This document shows, piece by piece, positions 17,135-24,506 of a stretch of DNA of 64,000 bases. Positions within the stretch are counted from its first letter, which is position 1. Each line of letters opens with the position of its first letter. The notes beneath the pieces were generated by a model that made no database searches, was not told the origin of the DNA, and worked only from the letters and a program-made list of their open reading frames with translations. Source of the DNA: Sphingomonas sp. CL5.1 (lineage in GTDB: Bacteria > Pseudomonadota > Alphaproteobacteria > Sphingomonadales > Sphingomonadaceae); contig NZ_CP050137.1 in the NCBI RefSeq assembly GCF_013344685.1, forward strand, positions 434,001 to 498,000, written 5' to 3'. The position numbers and the translations under genes are program-made.

Positions 17135-17550
17135 TGTCACTCCGCGTCCTGTGGTTGCTGCCCAAATACGAGGCAGCAGCAAATGATCTCTTCCTGATTC
17201 CCCGCACTTTCTCCGACTCCTACCAAAAAGATTAGGTTTTGGGATTCTTAATCAACCGATGACCGAAGTTCTAACACAGCCTTGCCCGCCCGGACCCCGT
17301 CAACGCGGCTAGTGCTGTGTCTTTGCTGAACACGACGGAAGAGTCGCTAAGGGCGTTGCCCTCGCGCGGCGCAAGAAAACTCTCCGGCCTTTCGCGGCAT
17401 AAACGGCCCGCTCCCCGTAAGCGGGTCCCCTCCATTTATTCCACGGTGCCAAAGACTTTTCCTGCGCCTTGCTACCCGTGGCTCGCCGCCGGGCAAGGGT
17501 TCAGGAGCGGCGCTTCGCTGCTCTGAACCCCAAACCCGAGGATCAGAGAC
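17135..17550. promoter_or_regulatory. ardA upstream region with strong hairpin
   Basis: No gene is seen. The region has a 6-bp stem CCCGCT/AGCGGG near 17410. Just before ardA there is a larger hairpin at 17498-17529: GGTTCAGGAGC pairs with GCTCTGAACC with one bulge. GAGGA then precedes the ardA ATG. Hairpins of this kind upstream of early-expressed antirestriction genes can act as single-strand promoters during conjugation, but they may also simply be attenuators. Confidence 0.4.
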
Positions 17551-18081
17551 ATGACCAACCTTTCCGACAGCAATCCCCGCATCTATGTCGCCTGCCTTGC
17601 TGCCTACAATAACGGCTATCTGCATGGGGCTTGGATCGACGCGGATCAGGACGCGGACGAAATCAAGGACGAGATTGCCGCGATGCTTGCGCGCTCACCG
17701 ATCAAGGGCGCGGAGGAATACGCCATTCGTGACTATGAGGGTTTCGAGGGCGTCAGCATCAAGGAATATGCCGGCATCGACACCGTGGCACGCATGGGCG
17801 CTTTCATCGCCGAGCATGGCGCGCTAGGCGCGGGCTTGCTGGAGCAGTTCGTCGGTGACATGGACGAAGCCGAAACCGCTTTGCGGGACTGCTATCATGG
17901 CAAGTTCGCCAGCCTTGCCGACTTCATGGAGGACTTGACCGCTGAAAGCGGCATCACGATCCCCGAGGCGCTGCGCTACTACATTGATTGGAAAGCAATG
18001 GCCCGTGACGCTGAAATGAACGGTGAGTTTTTCACAGTCGAAACCGCACATGACGAGGTGCATGTGTTTTCCAGCCAATAA
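17551..18081 (+). CDS. ardA: Antirestriction protein ArdA
   Basis: A 176-residue acidic protein starting RIYVACLAAYNNGYLHGAWID, the ArdA signature, with many Asp and Glu residues and the DNA-mimic motif AEEYAIRDYEGF. ArdA is an elongated dimer that mimics bent DNA and blocks type I restriction enzymes, protecting the element as it enters a new host. It lies between the element's own restriction genes and the transfer-control genes. The normal family length and open frame indicate a functional gene. Confidence 0.94.
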   Translation: MTNLSDSNPRIYVACLAAYNNGYLHGAWIDADQDADEIKDEIAAMLARSPIKGAEEYAIRDYEGFEGVSIKEYAGIDTVARMGAFIAEHGALGAGLLEQFVGDMDEAETALRDCYHGKFASLADFMEDLTAESGITIPEALRYYIDWKAMARDAEMNGEFFTVETAHDEVHVFSSQ

Positions 18082-18281
18082 CCGCCGAAGCGCCTTGCCC
18101 GCACTTTTGCGGGCGGGCGTCTCGCGGAATCATCGAAATAGTGTTAAGCAGAAAACAACCAAGAATGATCGAGTTAGCCGCTCAACGTATCTGCTTTGAG
18201 CAGCTTCTATATTTCTAGCGATCTTTGAACCTCTAGGGGCTGGGCGCTGCCTTGCGCGCCCCGGCTTTGGGAGGTGACGCC

Positions 18282-19065
18282 ATGCTACGCATCGACTGGC
18301 GTTCGCCGGTGGCATACAGGCACGCGAAGCACATTTCGGCCGCCGGTTTCGCTTGGGAATATCTGCGCCGGAATGACGATTATCGTCAGGAGTTCCAGAC
18401 CATCGCACTAACCGGAGGACCGTCCGGCCGTGACCTTGAAGCGTTCGCGGATCGCTGGGGGTTGCGATTTCCCGTGCGATCCCGACGCGCCGCATGACTG
18501 GCCGACGCCAATCTGGAGTCCGAACCTTCAACCGCAAGCGGTGATGCTGTCGCCGGTCGAGCATAAGGACGGCGACACCGAACCGATATTGACGCTGGCT
18601 CATCTCGCCGGCCTTGATCTGCGCCGCGCTGCCGATGGCTGGCATGGTATCTGGCAGGTTGATGGCGTCACACATCAATTCTGGCTTCCCGAGGCGACTC
18701 CCGACGCCGCCGCCTTCTATGCCGTCACCCTGCCGATGGATTCCTTTCTGGAGCTTCGCGCTCACGCTGCCCGCCGTTTCTGGCGGTCCCTCAACGGCCG
18801 GGCACCCGGTCCCGATTTCCGCGCGGTCCCTGCCCAGCTCCGGCAATGGCATATCCTGTCGCTGCGCGCGCTCGACGCTCGGCTGCATGGCGAGAGCTAT
18901 CGCACCATCGCCGAAGTCCTGCTCGGCTTTCGAGGCACTAAGGAGGATTTCGAGAACGATCCGCGCAAGAACAAAGCTCGCCGCTTGGTCGCGCACGGTA
19001 TCAAGATGATGCGGGGCGGCTATCGCCTGCTGCTCCACTACCCTATCAAGCCCGGCAAGCGTTGA
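18282..19065 (+). CDS. FseA-like excision activator (DUF6499 + DUF2285) read by +1 frameshift
   Basis: Two frames encode one protein. From ATG 18282 (MLRIDWRSPVAYRHAK) a DUF6499-type domain runs to FADRWGLRFP and stops at 18497. In the +1 frame, CDPDAPHDWPTPIW starts at once and leads to a DUF2285 domain ending at 19065. The switch point is TTTCCCG at 18468-18474, where slipping from CCC to CCG joins ...LRFP to CDPD exactly. This is the layout of FseA of ICEMlSym(R7A), a transfer activator made by programmed +1 frameshifting. It would activate excisionase expression. A plain mutation is the alternative, but the seam is seamless and the host family is known to use it. Confidence 0.78.
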
Positions 19066-19332
19066 TCGTTAGCGAGCACCGTCTTGTTGCAAGTCGCAAG
19101 CTTACTGCCCGTTGCAACAAAGAGGTGCGATACGAAAAGAACCGGAAAGCCAGCCCTCGGGGAAATGTTGCGGACTTTAGAATTCCTACGAGAACTTCAG
19201 CAGGAATGGAGTGGATCTAACAAACTGCTTCATGTGTCAAGAACGGCAAGGCGGCTTCTCAACTGAATAACTCGTTGCTTAATCCATGTTTTCTCACGAC
19301 CATGCCTGAAATTTATTTTGAGGAAATTTTCC
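19066..19332. other. AT-richer intergenic stretch before the GNAT cargo gene
   Basis: A short TTG-started frame at 19084-19266 exists but shows no recognisable motif or ribosome site, so I do not call it. Base composition is visibly more AT-rich than the ICE backbone, suggesting that this stretch and the following GNAT gene came in together. GAGGA precedes the ATG at 19333. Confidence 0.35.
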
Positions 19333-19866
19333 ATGACCTTACTAAAGACGCTGCGTTTGATTCTCAGTCCTTGCACTCCGGTGGATCGTGTTAACTTCAT
19401 CCAGCTAGAGCTTGACCCAGAAGTGATGCGGTTTCTTAACAATGGTGCGGTTGATCATGACAGGATCGATTCGACGACCGCGCCGTTTCTCATGCCACGA
19501 GGAACCGAGCCGAACGTCTGGACAGCGCGACGCAATGCGGATGACGAGTTTGTCGGCTGGTTCTGCTTGTTGCCGAAAGGGAGGGCGTTAGCTCAGATCG
19601 GATATCGACTGCGCCGGGAGGCTTGGGGTCAGGGGCTGGCAACTGAAGGAGCTTTGGCTCTTATCGGTTGGGGCTTCGAGGTCGCGGGATATGACAAGAT
19701 TGTGGCCAATACAATGGCGGTCAACCAAGGGTCGCGCCGTGTAATGGAGAAGGTTGGTATGAAACACACGCGGACGGATTTCTTGGATTTTCCCGACCCC
19801 ATACCCGGCACGGAGCACGGCGAGGTAACGTATGAGTTGACCTGTTCAGAATGGGCCAACAATTGA
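19333..19866 (+). CDS. GNAT acetyltransferase (RimJ/RimL type), cargo
   Basis: 177 residues from ATG 19333 (MTLLKTLRLILSPCTPVD), preferred to the TTG 15 bases upstream because GAGGA sits eight bases before it. The opening RLILSP..VDRVNFIQLE, the central QIGYRLRREAWGQGLATEGALALIGWGF (acetyl-CoA loop GQGLAT) and the ending SRRVMEKVGM are typical of RimJ/RimL GNATs. The substrate is unknown. It separates the FseA-like gene from the antiactivator gene and is more AT-rich than either, so it is probably a late insertion. Confidence 0.85.
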   Translation: MTLLKTLRLILSPCTPVDRVNFIQLELDPEVMRFLNNGAVDHDRIDSTTAPFLMPRGTEPNVWTARRNADDEFVGWFCLLPKGRALAQIGYRLRREAWGQGLATEGALALIGWGFEVAGYDKIVANTMAVNQGSRRVMEKVGMKHTRTDFLDFPDPIPGTEHGEVTYELTCSEWANN

Positions 19867-19993
19867 GAGGCATATCAACTTTTAGGACGTGACAAAGCCA
19901 CTCGAAACGTCAGCGATGAGGTCGATTCCTGCCGGCCGGATATCGTGAAATTCCAAAGCTTCCGAGGTGAAGTAAACTGAAAACCGCCGATGC

Positions 19994-20281
19994 TCACGCC
20001 TTGTTAGCTGCCGCCTGTTCCAGAATCTTACGATAGCCCTCACGCGATAGCCATTGCGCGCGTTCGAGGTGGCTTTGCCAGCAACGATAGGTCCGAAGTT
20101 CCTCGGCTGCCGGATCGCGGTGCAGCACGATCCGCGCGACTTCCTTCCAGTCCGCGCCCTCGGCCTTCGCATCGAGAAGGCGCAGATAGGTAACGTAGTG
20201 GCGTTCGTCATAGGCGGTTATAGCGTCGCCGGCTGGCGCTTCGTCGTCCACATCGGGATCGAGTTCGACAGGCACTCGCAT
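19994..20281 (-). CDS. QseM-like DUF2285 antiactivator
   Basis: 95 residues from ATG 20281 (MRVPVELDPDVDD), with GGGGAG as ribosome site. The body HYVTYLRLLDAKAEGADWKEVARIVL..DP....SHLERAQWLSREGYRKIL is a DUF2285 helix-turn-helix variant, matching the C-terminal domain of the FseA-like protein encoded upstream. In ICEMlSym(R7A) QseM is a small DUF2285 protein that binds FseA and blocks transfer. A quorum-sensing TraR/TraI pair is not seen in this element. It is divergent from the excisionase-like gene. Confidence 0.78.
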   Translation of the reverse strand: MRVPVELDPDVDDEAPAGDAITAYDERHYVTYLRLLDAKAEGADWKEVARIVLHRDPAAEELRTYRCWQSHLERAQWLSREGYRKILEQAAANKA

Positions 20282-20361
20282 GTCCACTCCCCTTATCCGA
20301 GAGGGTTTGTCTGCGGTGCGCCTCCGCAAACGATGCTCTCTGACTCTTGGTGATCGGGGAG

Positions 20362-20494
20362 TTAGTAACCGTGTTGGACGGCCCCATGGCCTTTAGGCGA
20401 GAAGCCCTGAACATGCGCCAAGGGCTCCCCGACCATAGGGTCAAGGAGTGTGGTGCCGTCACGGCCGACACCAACCGCCAACAGGGGTTACTAA
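20362..20494. other. Candidate structured element closed by a 9-bp inverted repeat
   Basis: TTAGTAACC (20362-20370) and GGTTACTAA (20486-20494) are exact reverse complements 115 bases apart. Between them I see GGCC-CCAT-GGCC, AGCCCT...AGGGCT with a 13-base loop, and a nested GGTG-CCG...CGG...CACC. The result is a multi-branched, cloverleaf-like fold. Because TTAGTAAC is itself nearly palindromic, the ends could equally be two copies of a protein-binding site. It lies between the QseM-like gene and the excisionase-like gene, a control region. The rest of 20282-20740 holds no gene. Confidence 0.35.
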
Positions 20495-20622
20495 GCCCCA
20501 GAGCAGCGCGTCTGCTCCGCCTACATTCCTAACCGAGCCGCGCGCGAATGTCTTTGTCTTTTCGGCGCGACACGGCGACGGGCGACTGAAATTCCTCACC
20601 TATCGGCCGCGCAGCCCCGAAG

Positions 20623-20670
20623 GGGGGTGCCGCCAACGCATAGGCGCAAATGCGGCACGCTACGCGCCGC
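20623..20670 (+). repeat. 48-bp repeat, copy 1 (upstream of HTH gene)
   Basis: This stretch matches 49271-49318 with only two mismatches; ATGGTTCGCC recurs a little further downstream in both places. It contains the inverted repeat GTGCCGC/GCGGCAC. Both copies lie 70-130 bp upstream of small HTH genes that look like excisionases, in the same orientation. A shared regulator binding site or RNA element is the simplest explanation. Confidence 0.6.
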
Positions 20671-20740
20671 CGATCCCTCGCCATGGTTCGCCACAGTCCG
20701 CTGCCGCCCCCGGCAGCCGAATCCCGACTGGAGGTGATCC

Positions 20741-21010
20741 ATGCCCAACCCGCTTGCGGGCCTGCCGCCGCGCCTGTTGCGCACCAAGGAAGCCGCGCGC
20801 TTCCTCGGCATATCCATCCGCACCCTTGAGAAACATCGCACCTACGGCACCGGCCCGACCTATCGCAAAGTCGGCGGTCGTGTCCTCTACACCGTCCGCG
20901 ATCTGGAAGACTGGAGCGCGGTCGGCGAACGCAAATCCACCCGCGACAAGACTGCCGGCACGGTCTTTCCCGCGCGTCCGCTCACACCCGAAGAACGGGA
21001 CGAGTGCTAA
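20741..21010 (+). CDS. Excisionase-like helix-turn-helix protein
   Basis: An 89-residue protein with a winged HTH_17/MerR-like domain: LLRTKEAARFLGISIRTLEKHRTYGTGPTYRKVGGRVLYTVRDLEDW. Proteins of this type act as recombination directionality factors (RdfS, AlpA) or as regulators of the next gene. GGAGGTGAT is an excellent ribosome site. The stop at 21008-21010 abuts the repA ATG at 21011, so the two are co-transcribed. Position next to FseA/QseM-like genes fits RdfS, the FseA target in ICEMlSym(R7A). Control of repA is the alternative. Confidence 0.75.
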   Translation: MPNPLAGLPPRLLRTKEAARFLGISIRTLEKHRTYGTGPTYRKVGGRVLYTVRDLEDWSAVGERKSTRDKTAGTVFPARPLTPEERDEC

Positions 21011-22087
21011 ATGCTGCGCGAGGACGATCACGCCCCCGCGCAGTCGACCGAGGACAGCGAGCGCAGTCGCCTTGACCCCTTCGTGGTCGCAACGGGCGAT
21101 GCGCCGCCGCGCGACCAGCGCGACTTGATGGAACGGCCGTTTTTCTCGCTGGCGAAGACCCCGCGCACCAAGCCGATTCTCTACAAGGCCGCCGACATAG
21201 AGGTGCAGGTGTTCGGGATGCCCGAACACGGCATGGCGACGATATGGGACGCCGATGTGCTGATATGGGCGGCGTCGCAGATCGTCGCGGCCGAGAATGA
21301 CGGCCTCACGACTTCGCGCTTCTTCCGGTTCACGCCCTACCATCTCTTGCGGGCCATCGGACGCCCGACCGGCAATCACCAATACCGGCTTTTGAAAGCC
21401 GCGCTGGCGCGGCTGCAATCCACCGTCATCGCCACCACCATTCGCAACGGCCCGCATTGGCGTCGCCGGCAATTCTCTTGGATCAACGAATGGGAGGAAA
21501 TGACGACGCGCGCCGGCCGCGTCGAGGGCATGGAGTTCGTCCTGCCCGAATGGTTCTACAACAGCGTCATCGACCGCTCGCTGGTCCTGACCATCGACCC
21601 GGCCTATTTCGGCCTGACTGGCGGCATCGAGCGATGGCTTTACCGCGTCGCCAGAAAGCACGCCGGGCACCAGCGCCATGGCTGGATTTTCGAGGTCGCG
21701 CACCTTCATCAGAAATCCGGCAGCCTCGCGCGGCCGTCCGACTTCGCGCTTGATCTGCGCCGGATCGCGGCCCGTCAGCAACTCCCCGGCTACCGCCTCC
21801 AGATCGAGCGGGAAGACGGCCGCGAGCTGCTGCGCATCCGCCCCGAAAACTTATCAACAGGCACTGTTGATAACCCTGTTAATGCCATCGGCACATCAGG
21901 CGCACGGGGTATCGGCACATCAGGCGCACGACTATCGGCACATCAGGCGCACGAACCGCAGCTAACGCTCTGGCCTGAAACGCGGAATCCGACCGCTAAC
22001 TTATCTAACAGAGAATCTAACTCTTTTTCTTTGACGCGCGCGCAGGCGAAGCGTGGTGCCGGTTCTGCCGGGAACGGTGAGCCATGA
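21011..22087 (+). CDS. repA: Replication initiator protein A (RPA family)
   Basis: A 358-residue protein. The conserved RPA block covers about residues 40-270: ERPFFSLAKTPRTKPILYK, WDADVLIWAASQI, FRFTPYHLLRAIGR, and WINEWEEM. Family role: initiating plasmid-type replication, which in an ICE lets the excised circle persist. The C-terminal 90 residues are low-complexity and include tandem IGTSGAR units encoded by DNA repeats that look like an origin. It is directly preceded by the HTH gene and overlaps a 22-codon ORF by ATGA. Confidence 0.88.
   Translation: MLREDDHAPAQSTEDSERSRLDPFVVATGDAPPRDQRDLMERPFFSLAKTPRTKPILYKAADIEVQVFGMPEHGMATIWDADVLIWAASQIVAAENDGLTTSRFFRFTPYHLLRAIGRPTGNHQYRLLKAALARLQSTVIATTIRNGPHWRRRQFSWINEWEEMTTRAGRVEGMEFVLPEWFYNSVIDRSLVLTIDPAYFGLTGGIERWLYRVARKHAGHQRHGWIFEVAHLHQKSGSLARPSDFALDLRRIAARQQLPGYRLQIEREDGRELLRIRPENLSTGTVDNPVNAIGTSGARGIGTSGARLSAHQAHEPQLTLWPETRNPTANLSNRESNSFSLTRAQAKRGAGSAGNGEP
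21851..22035. other. Candidate replication origin (oriV) inside the 3' end of repA
   Basis: Three classic parts are present in order. First, TTATCAACAG and CTGTTGATAA at 21851-21873, 10-bp perfect inverted copies of a near-DnaA box (consensus TTATCCACA) separated by 3 bases. Second, three exact 20-bp iterons ATCGGCACATCAGGCGCACG at 21887, 21911 and 21934. Third, an AT-rich stretch with TTATCTAAC around 21996-22035. The third iteron is spaced 23 rather than 24 bp, so it falls out of the reading frame of the first two. This means that the DNA, not the peptide, is conserved. Confidence 0.6.
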
Positions 22088-22152
22088 CGCCCGCCGTTGA
22101 TGCCGCGCACGCGCGCAACCCCCACCAGCACATCGCCGGAGACACCCAATGA
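22084..22152 (+). CDS. 22-codon ORF coupled to repA and DUF2840 gene
   Basis: The ORF reads MTPAVDAAHARNPHQHIAGDTQ in two pieces joined without interruption. Its ATG overlaps the repA stop (ATGA) and its stop overlaps the DUF2840 start (ATGA), so ribosomes could pass through all three. In related elements a parA gene usually occupies this place; here it is absent. The ORF may be a scar left by parA deletion that was kept because it preserves coupling. No function is proposed. Confidence 0.4.
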   Translation: MTPAVDAAHARNPHQHIAGDTQ

Positions 22153-22667
22153 CCCATCGCGCCCGCCACGGCGCGCATGGCCGTCCTTTGCCGGACGGAC
22201 CAGCGCCATTCACTACTCTGGTAGAACTCACCTTCGAGAAGCGCCGCGTCGAGCACTGGATACGGTTCGGCCGCAAGAGCTACGAACAGATCATCGACCG
22301 CCGCCGCAGCGTCGTCGGCTTCGCGCCGGGCAGCGTCTTCGCCTTCGTGCGATGGGCGAGCGGCGAGCATGGCACCGTCGTTTCCCGCATGGACATTGTG
22401 CGCGCCATCGGCCGGGGCGAGCCGTTCCAGACATTGCCGTTCGTGCGCCCCGGTGGCGAAATCCTGTTGCGCCTCGATAGCTGGCCCAAGGTGCAGCGTG
22501 CGCTTGCAGCCATCGACGCCGTGGATGCGCTCGGCCTCCATCCGGCCGACGCCTCGCCGGAGCACTGGCGGCACGTCCACAACCGTTTGACCGCCAATCT
22601 GGAACCGCACGCCTACACGCCCGAGCGGCATGCCGCTTGGCTTCTCCGCCGAAGGATCGACCCATGA
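22149..22667 (+). CDS. DUF2840 conjugation-associated protein
   Basis: A 172-residue protein recognised by TTLVELTFEKRRVEHWIRFGRKSYEQIIDRRRSVVGFAPG, the DUF2840 block, and WPKVQRALAAIDAVDALGLHP. The family is found almost only in ICEs and plasmids of this type between parA/repA and traF; its role is unknown. ATGA overlaps on both sides (with the 22-codon ORF and with traF) place it in one translationally coupled transfer operon. Confidence 0.85.
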   Translation: MTHRARHGAHGRPLPDGPAPFTTLVELTFEKRRVEHWIRFGRKSYEQIIDRRRSVVGFAPGSVFAFVRWASGEHGTVVSRMDIVRAIGRGEPFQTLPFVRPGGEILLRLDSWPKVQRALAAIDAVDALGLHPADASPEHWRHVHNRLTANLEPHAYTPERHAAWLLRRRIDP

Positions 22668-23209
22668 CGCGCCGCCGCACCCTCACGGTGACGGCGCTCG
22701 CCGTCATCGGCATCGCCGCCGCAAGCGCGGTCGAGACGTCGACGAAACTCATATGGAACGCCACCGCAAGCGCGCCGGTCGGGTTCTACACCGTCGAGCC
22801 GGCCGACCGGATCGACGTGCCCGAGCTGGTCGCCATCATGCCGCCCGAACCGCTCGCCGGCTTCATGGTCGGACGCGGCTATGTCGGACGCGGCGTGCCG
22901 CTCTTGAAGCGCGTGCTCGGCCTGCCGGGGCAGCGGGTTTGCCGCGCCGGCCGCACGATCACGGTGAACGGGATCGAGATGGGCGAGGCGCTGGAGCGCG
23001 ACAGCCTCGGCCGCGATCTGCCCGTCTGGCAGGGCTGCCGAGTGATCGGCCACGGCCAGCTTTTTCTCATGAATTGGGAAGTCCGGGACAGCCTCGACGG
23101 TCGCTATTTCGGACCCATCCCCGCAGCTTCCGTCATCGGTCGAGCGGTCCCGCTCTGGACCGATGAGGAAGGTGTTGGCCGCTACGAGTGGCGCGCACCG
23201 ACGCACTGA
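22664..23209 (+). CDS. traF: Conjugation signal peptidase TraF (S26 family)
   Basis: 181 residues from ATG 22664, which overlaps the DUF2840 stop. An N-terminal membrane segment (LTVTALAVIGIAAASAV) is followed by the serine motif SAPVGFYTV and the lysine motif LLKRVLGLPGQ, the S26 catalytic Ser/Lys dyad. Later blocks include LGRDLPVW and GQLFLMN...SLDGRYFGPI. In RP4, TraF matures and cyclises the TrbC pilin; a trbC gene is present here at 40261. The operon continues with DUF736. Confidence 0.9.
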   Translation: MTRRRTLTVTALAVIGIAAASAVETSTKLIWNATASAPVGFYTVEPADRIDVPELVAIMPPEPLAGFMVGRGYVGRGVPLLKRVLGLPGQRVCRAGRTITVNGIEMGEALERDSLGRDLPVWQGCRVIGHGQLFLMNWEVRDSLDGRYFGPIPAASVIGRAVPLWTDEEGVGRYEWRAPTH

Positions 23210-23244
23210 AACCATCCCCGAAAGCCAATCACAGGAGATTTCCC

Positions 23245-23580
23245 ATGGCAGAAATAGGCACCTTCACCCGCACCGAAACCGGCTATGCCGGGAAGCTACA
23301 TTCGTTCGGCCTCCGCGATAAGCTGTTCATCGTTCCGGCCAAGCCGAGCGACGTGAAGAACGCGCCCGACTATCGCGTGCGCCTCGATAGCGAGGACGGC
23401 CCGGACACCGGCCCCGCATGGAAAGACTCCAGCGAAAACGCTGGCGAGTTTGTGTCGTTGCGGCTGGAGGGACCGATCTTCCCGTTCCCGATCCGCGCCA
23501 AGCTGTTCCAGTCCAACGACGATCCATCGGTCTGGACGCTGCGTTGGAAGCACCCCCGGAAAGTCGAGGACGAGGAATGA
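23245..23580 (+). CDS. DUF736 protein
   Basis: 111 residues from ATG 23245 (MAEIGTFTRTETGYAGKLHSFGL), with GGAG in front. This is the DUF736 family, small proteins of conjugative elements in alphaproteobacteria whose function is unknown. The PAWKDSSENAGEFVSLRLEGP segment is typical. Its stop overlaps the start of the lytic transglycosylase gene (ATGA), so it is part of the same operon. Confidence 0.85.
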   Translation: MAEIGTFTRTETGYAGKLHSFGLRDKLFIVPAKPSDVKNAPDYRVRLDSEDGPDTGPAWKDSSENAGEFVSLRLEGPIFPFPIRAKLFQSNDDPSVWTLRWKHPRKVEDEE

Positions 23581-24506
23581 CGGCCGCGCGCGTCCGGCCC
23601 GCCATCCGGTCCAAGATCGTCATCCCTTTGTTCGCGGAAAAGCCGTCTCATCCCTTCGTCCCGCTCGGCCACCGGACGGGCGCGCGCAGCGAAGGTCAGG
23701 GGCGGCCATCGGCCGGCGCTTGCGCCTTGCCCTTGACCGCAGCGAGCACGCTGGCAGGCTGGTGTCGAAGCGGAGACAGGACTGCATGGCATTATGCCGT
23801 CCTGATACTGGCCGGCGCGCTTTCCGTCTGCGCCGGATCGGGCGTCGCGGTCGCGCAATCCGCGCCCGTCGAGCGCCCGGCTGCCGCCCATCCCTGTGCA
23901 GCCCATATCGCCGAGGCGTCGCAGCGTTTCGGCATAGCAGAGCATTGGATCGTCGCGGTGCTACGCGCCGAGAGCGCGGGCGATGTGCGCGCGGTTTCGT
24001 CGGCCGGCGCGATGGGATTGATGCAGGTGATGCCCGACACATGGGCGGGCCTGCGCGTCCGCTACGGCCTCGGCCGCGATCCCTACGACCCGCGCGACAA
24101 CATACTCGCAGGCACCGCCTACCTGCGCGAAATGTGGGATCGCTATGGCAATGTCGCGGCGATGCTGGCGGCCTACAATGCCGGTCCCGGCCGCTATGAC
24201 GAACACCTTGCCACCGGCCGCACCCTGCCGGCCGAAACGCGGGCCTATGTCGCCGCGCTCGCGCCGATCCTCGGCGGCGCGACTGCAACCGAAGCGCCGT
24301 CATCGGCACCGCCACCGCCGCCGGATTGGCGCGAGGCACCGCTGTTCGTCATGCGTCCGGGCGACACGCGGGCTGTCGCCGCGCCGCCGTCCGACGCACG
24401 ATCCGGCGACGGCCGCGCGACCGTTCCGGCGCGCGATCCCGTTGATGCGGAGTCACGGGGCGACAGCATTTTCGTCGCCGACGCGAGCGGTTCGGGAACG
24501 CCATGA
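23577..24506 (+). CDS. Conjugative lytic transglycosylase (SLT domain)
   Basis: 309 residues from ATG 23577. The long N-terminus ends in a membrane or signal segment (YAVLILAGALSVCAGSGVAVAQ). The SLT domain follows: IVAVLRAESAGDVRAVSSAGAMGLMQVMP with the catalytic Glu, then NILAGTAYLREMWDRYGN and LAAYNAGPGRYD. It would open the peptidoglycan for the trb secretion channel, like VirB1. The C-terminal 90 residues are Pro/Ala-rich and probably disordered. It overlaps the DUF736 stop. Confidence 0.9.
   Translation: MTAARVRPAIRSKIVIPLFAEKPSHPFVPLGHRTGARSEGQGRPSAGACALPLTAASTLAGWCRSGDRTAWHYAVLILAGALSVCAGSGVAVAQSAPVERPAAAHPCAAHIAEASQRFGIAEHWIVAVLRAESAGDVRAVSSAGAMGLMQVMPDTWAGLRVRYGLGRDPYDPRDNILAGTAYLREMWDRYGNVAAMLAAYNAGPGRYDEHLATGRTLPAETRAYVAALAPILGGATATEAPSSAPPPPPDWREAPLFVMRPGDTRAVAAPPSDARSGDGRATVPARDPVDAESRGDSIFVADASGSGTP

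Noticed and set aside
19084..19266. Short TTG-started frame before the GNAT gene
   Set aside because: No ribosome site, no known motif, and atypical residue mix. Left as part of the spacer.
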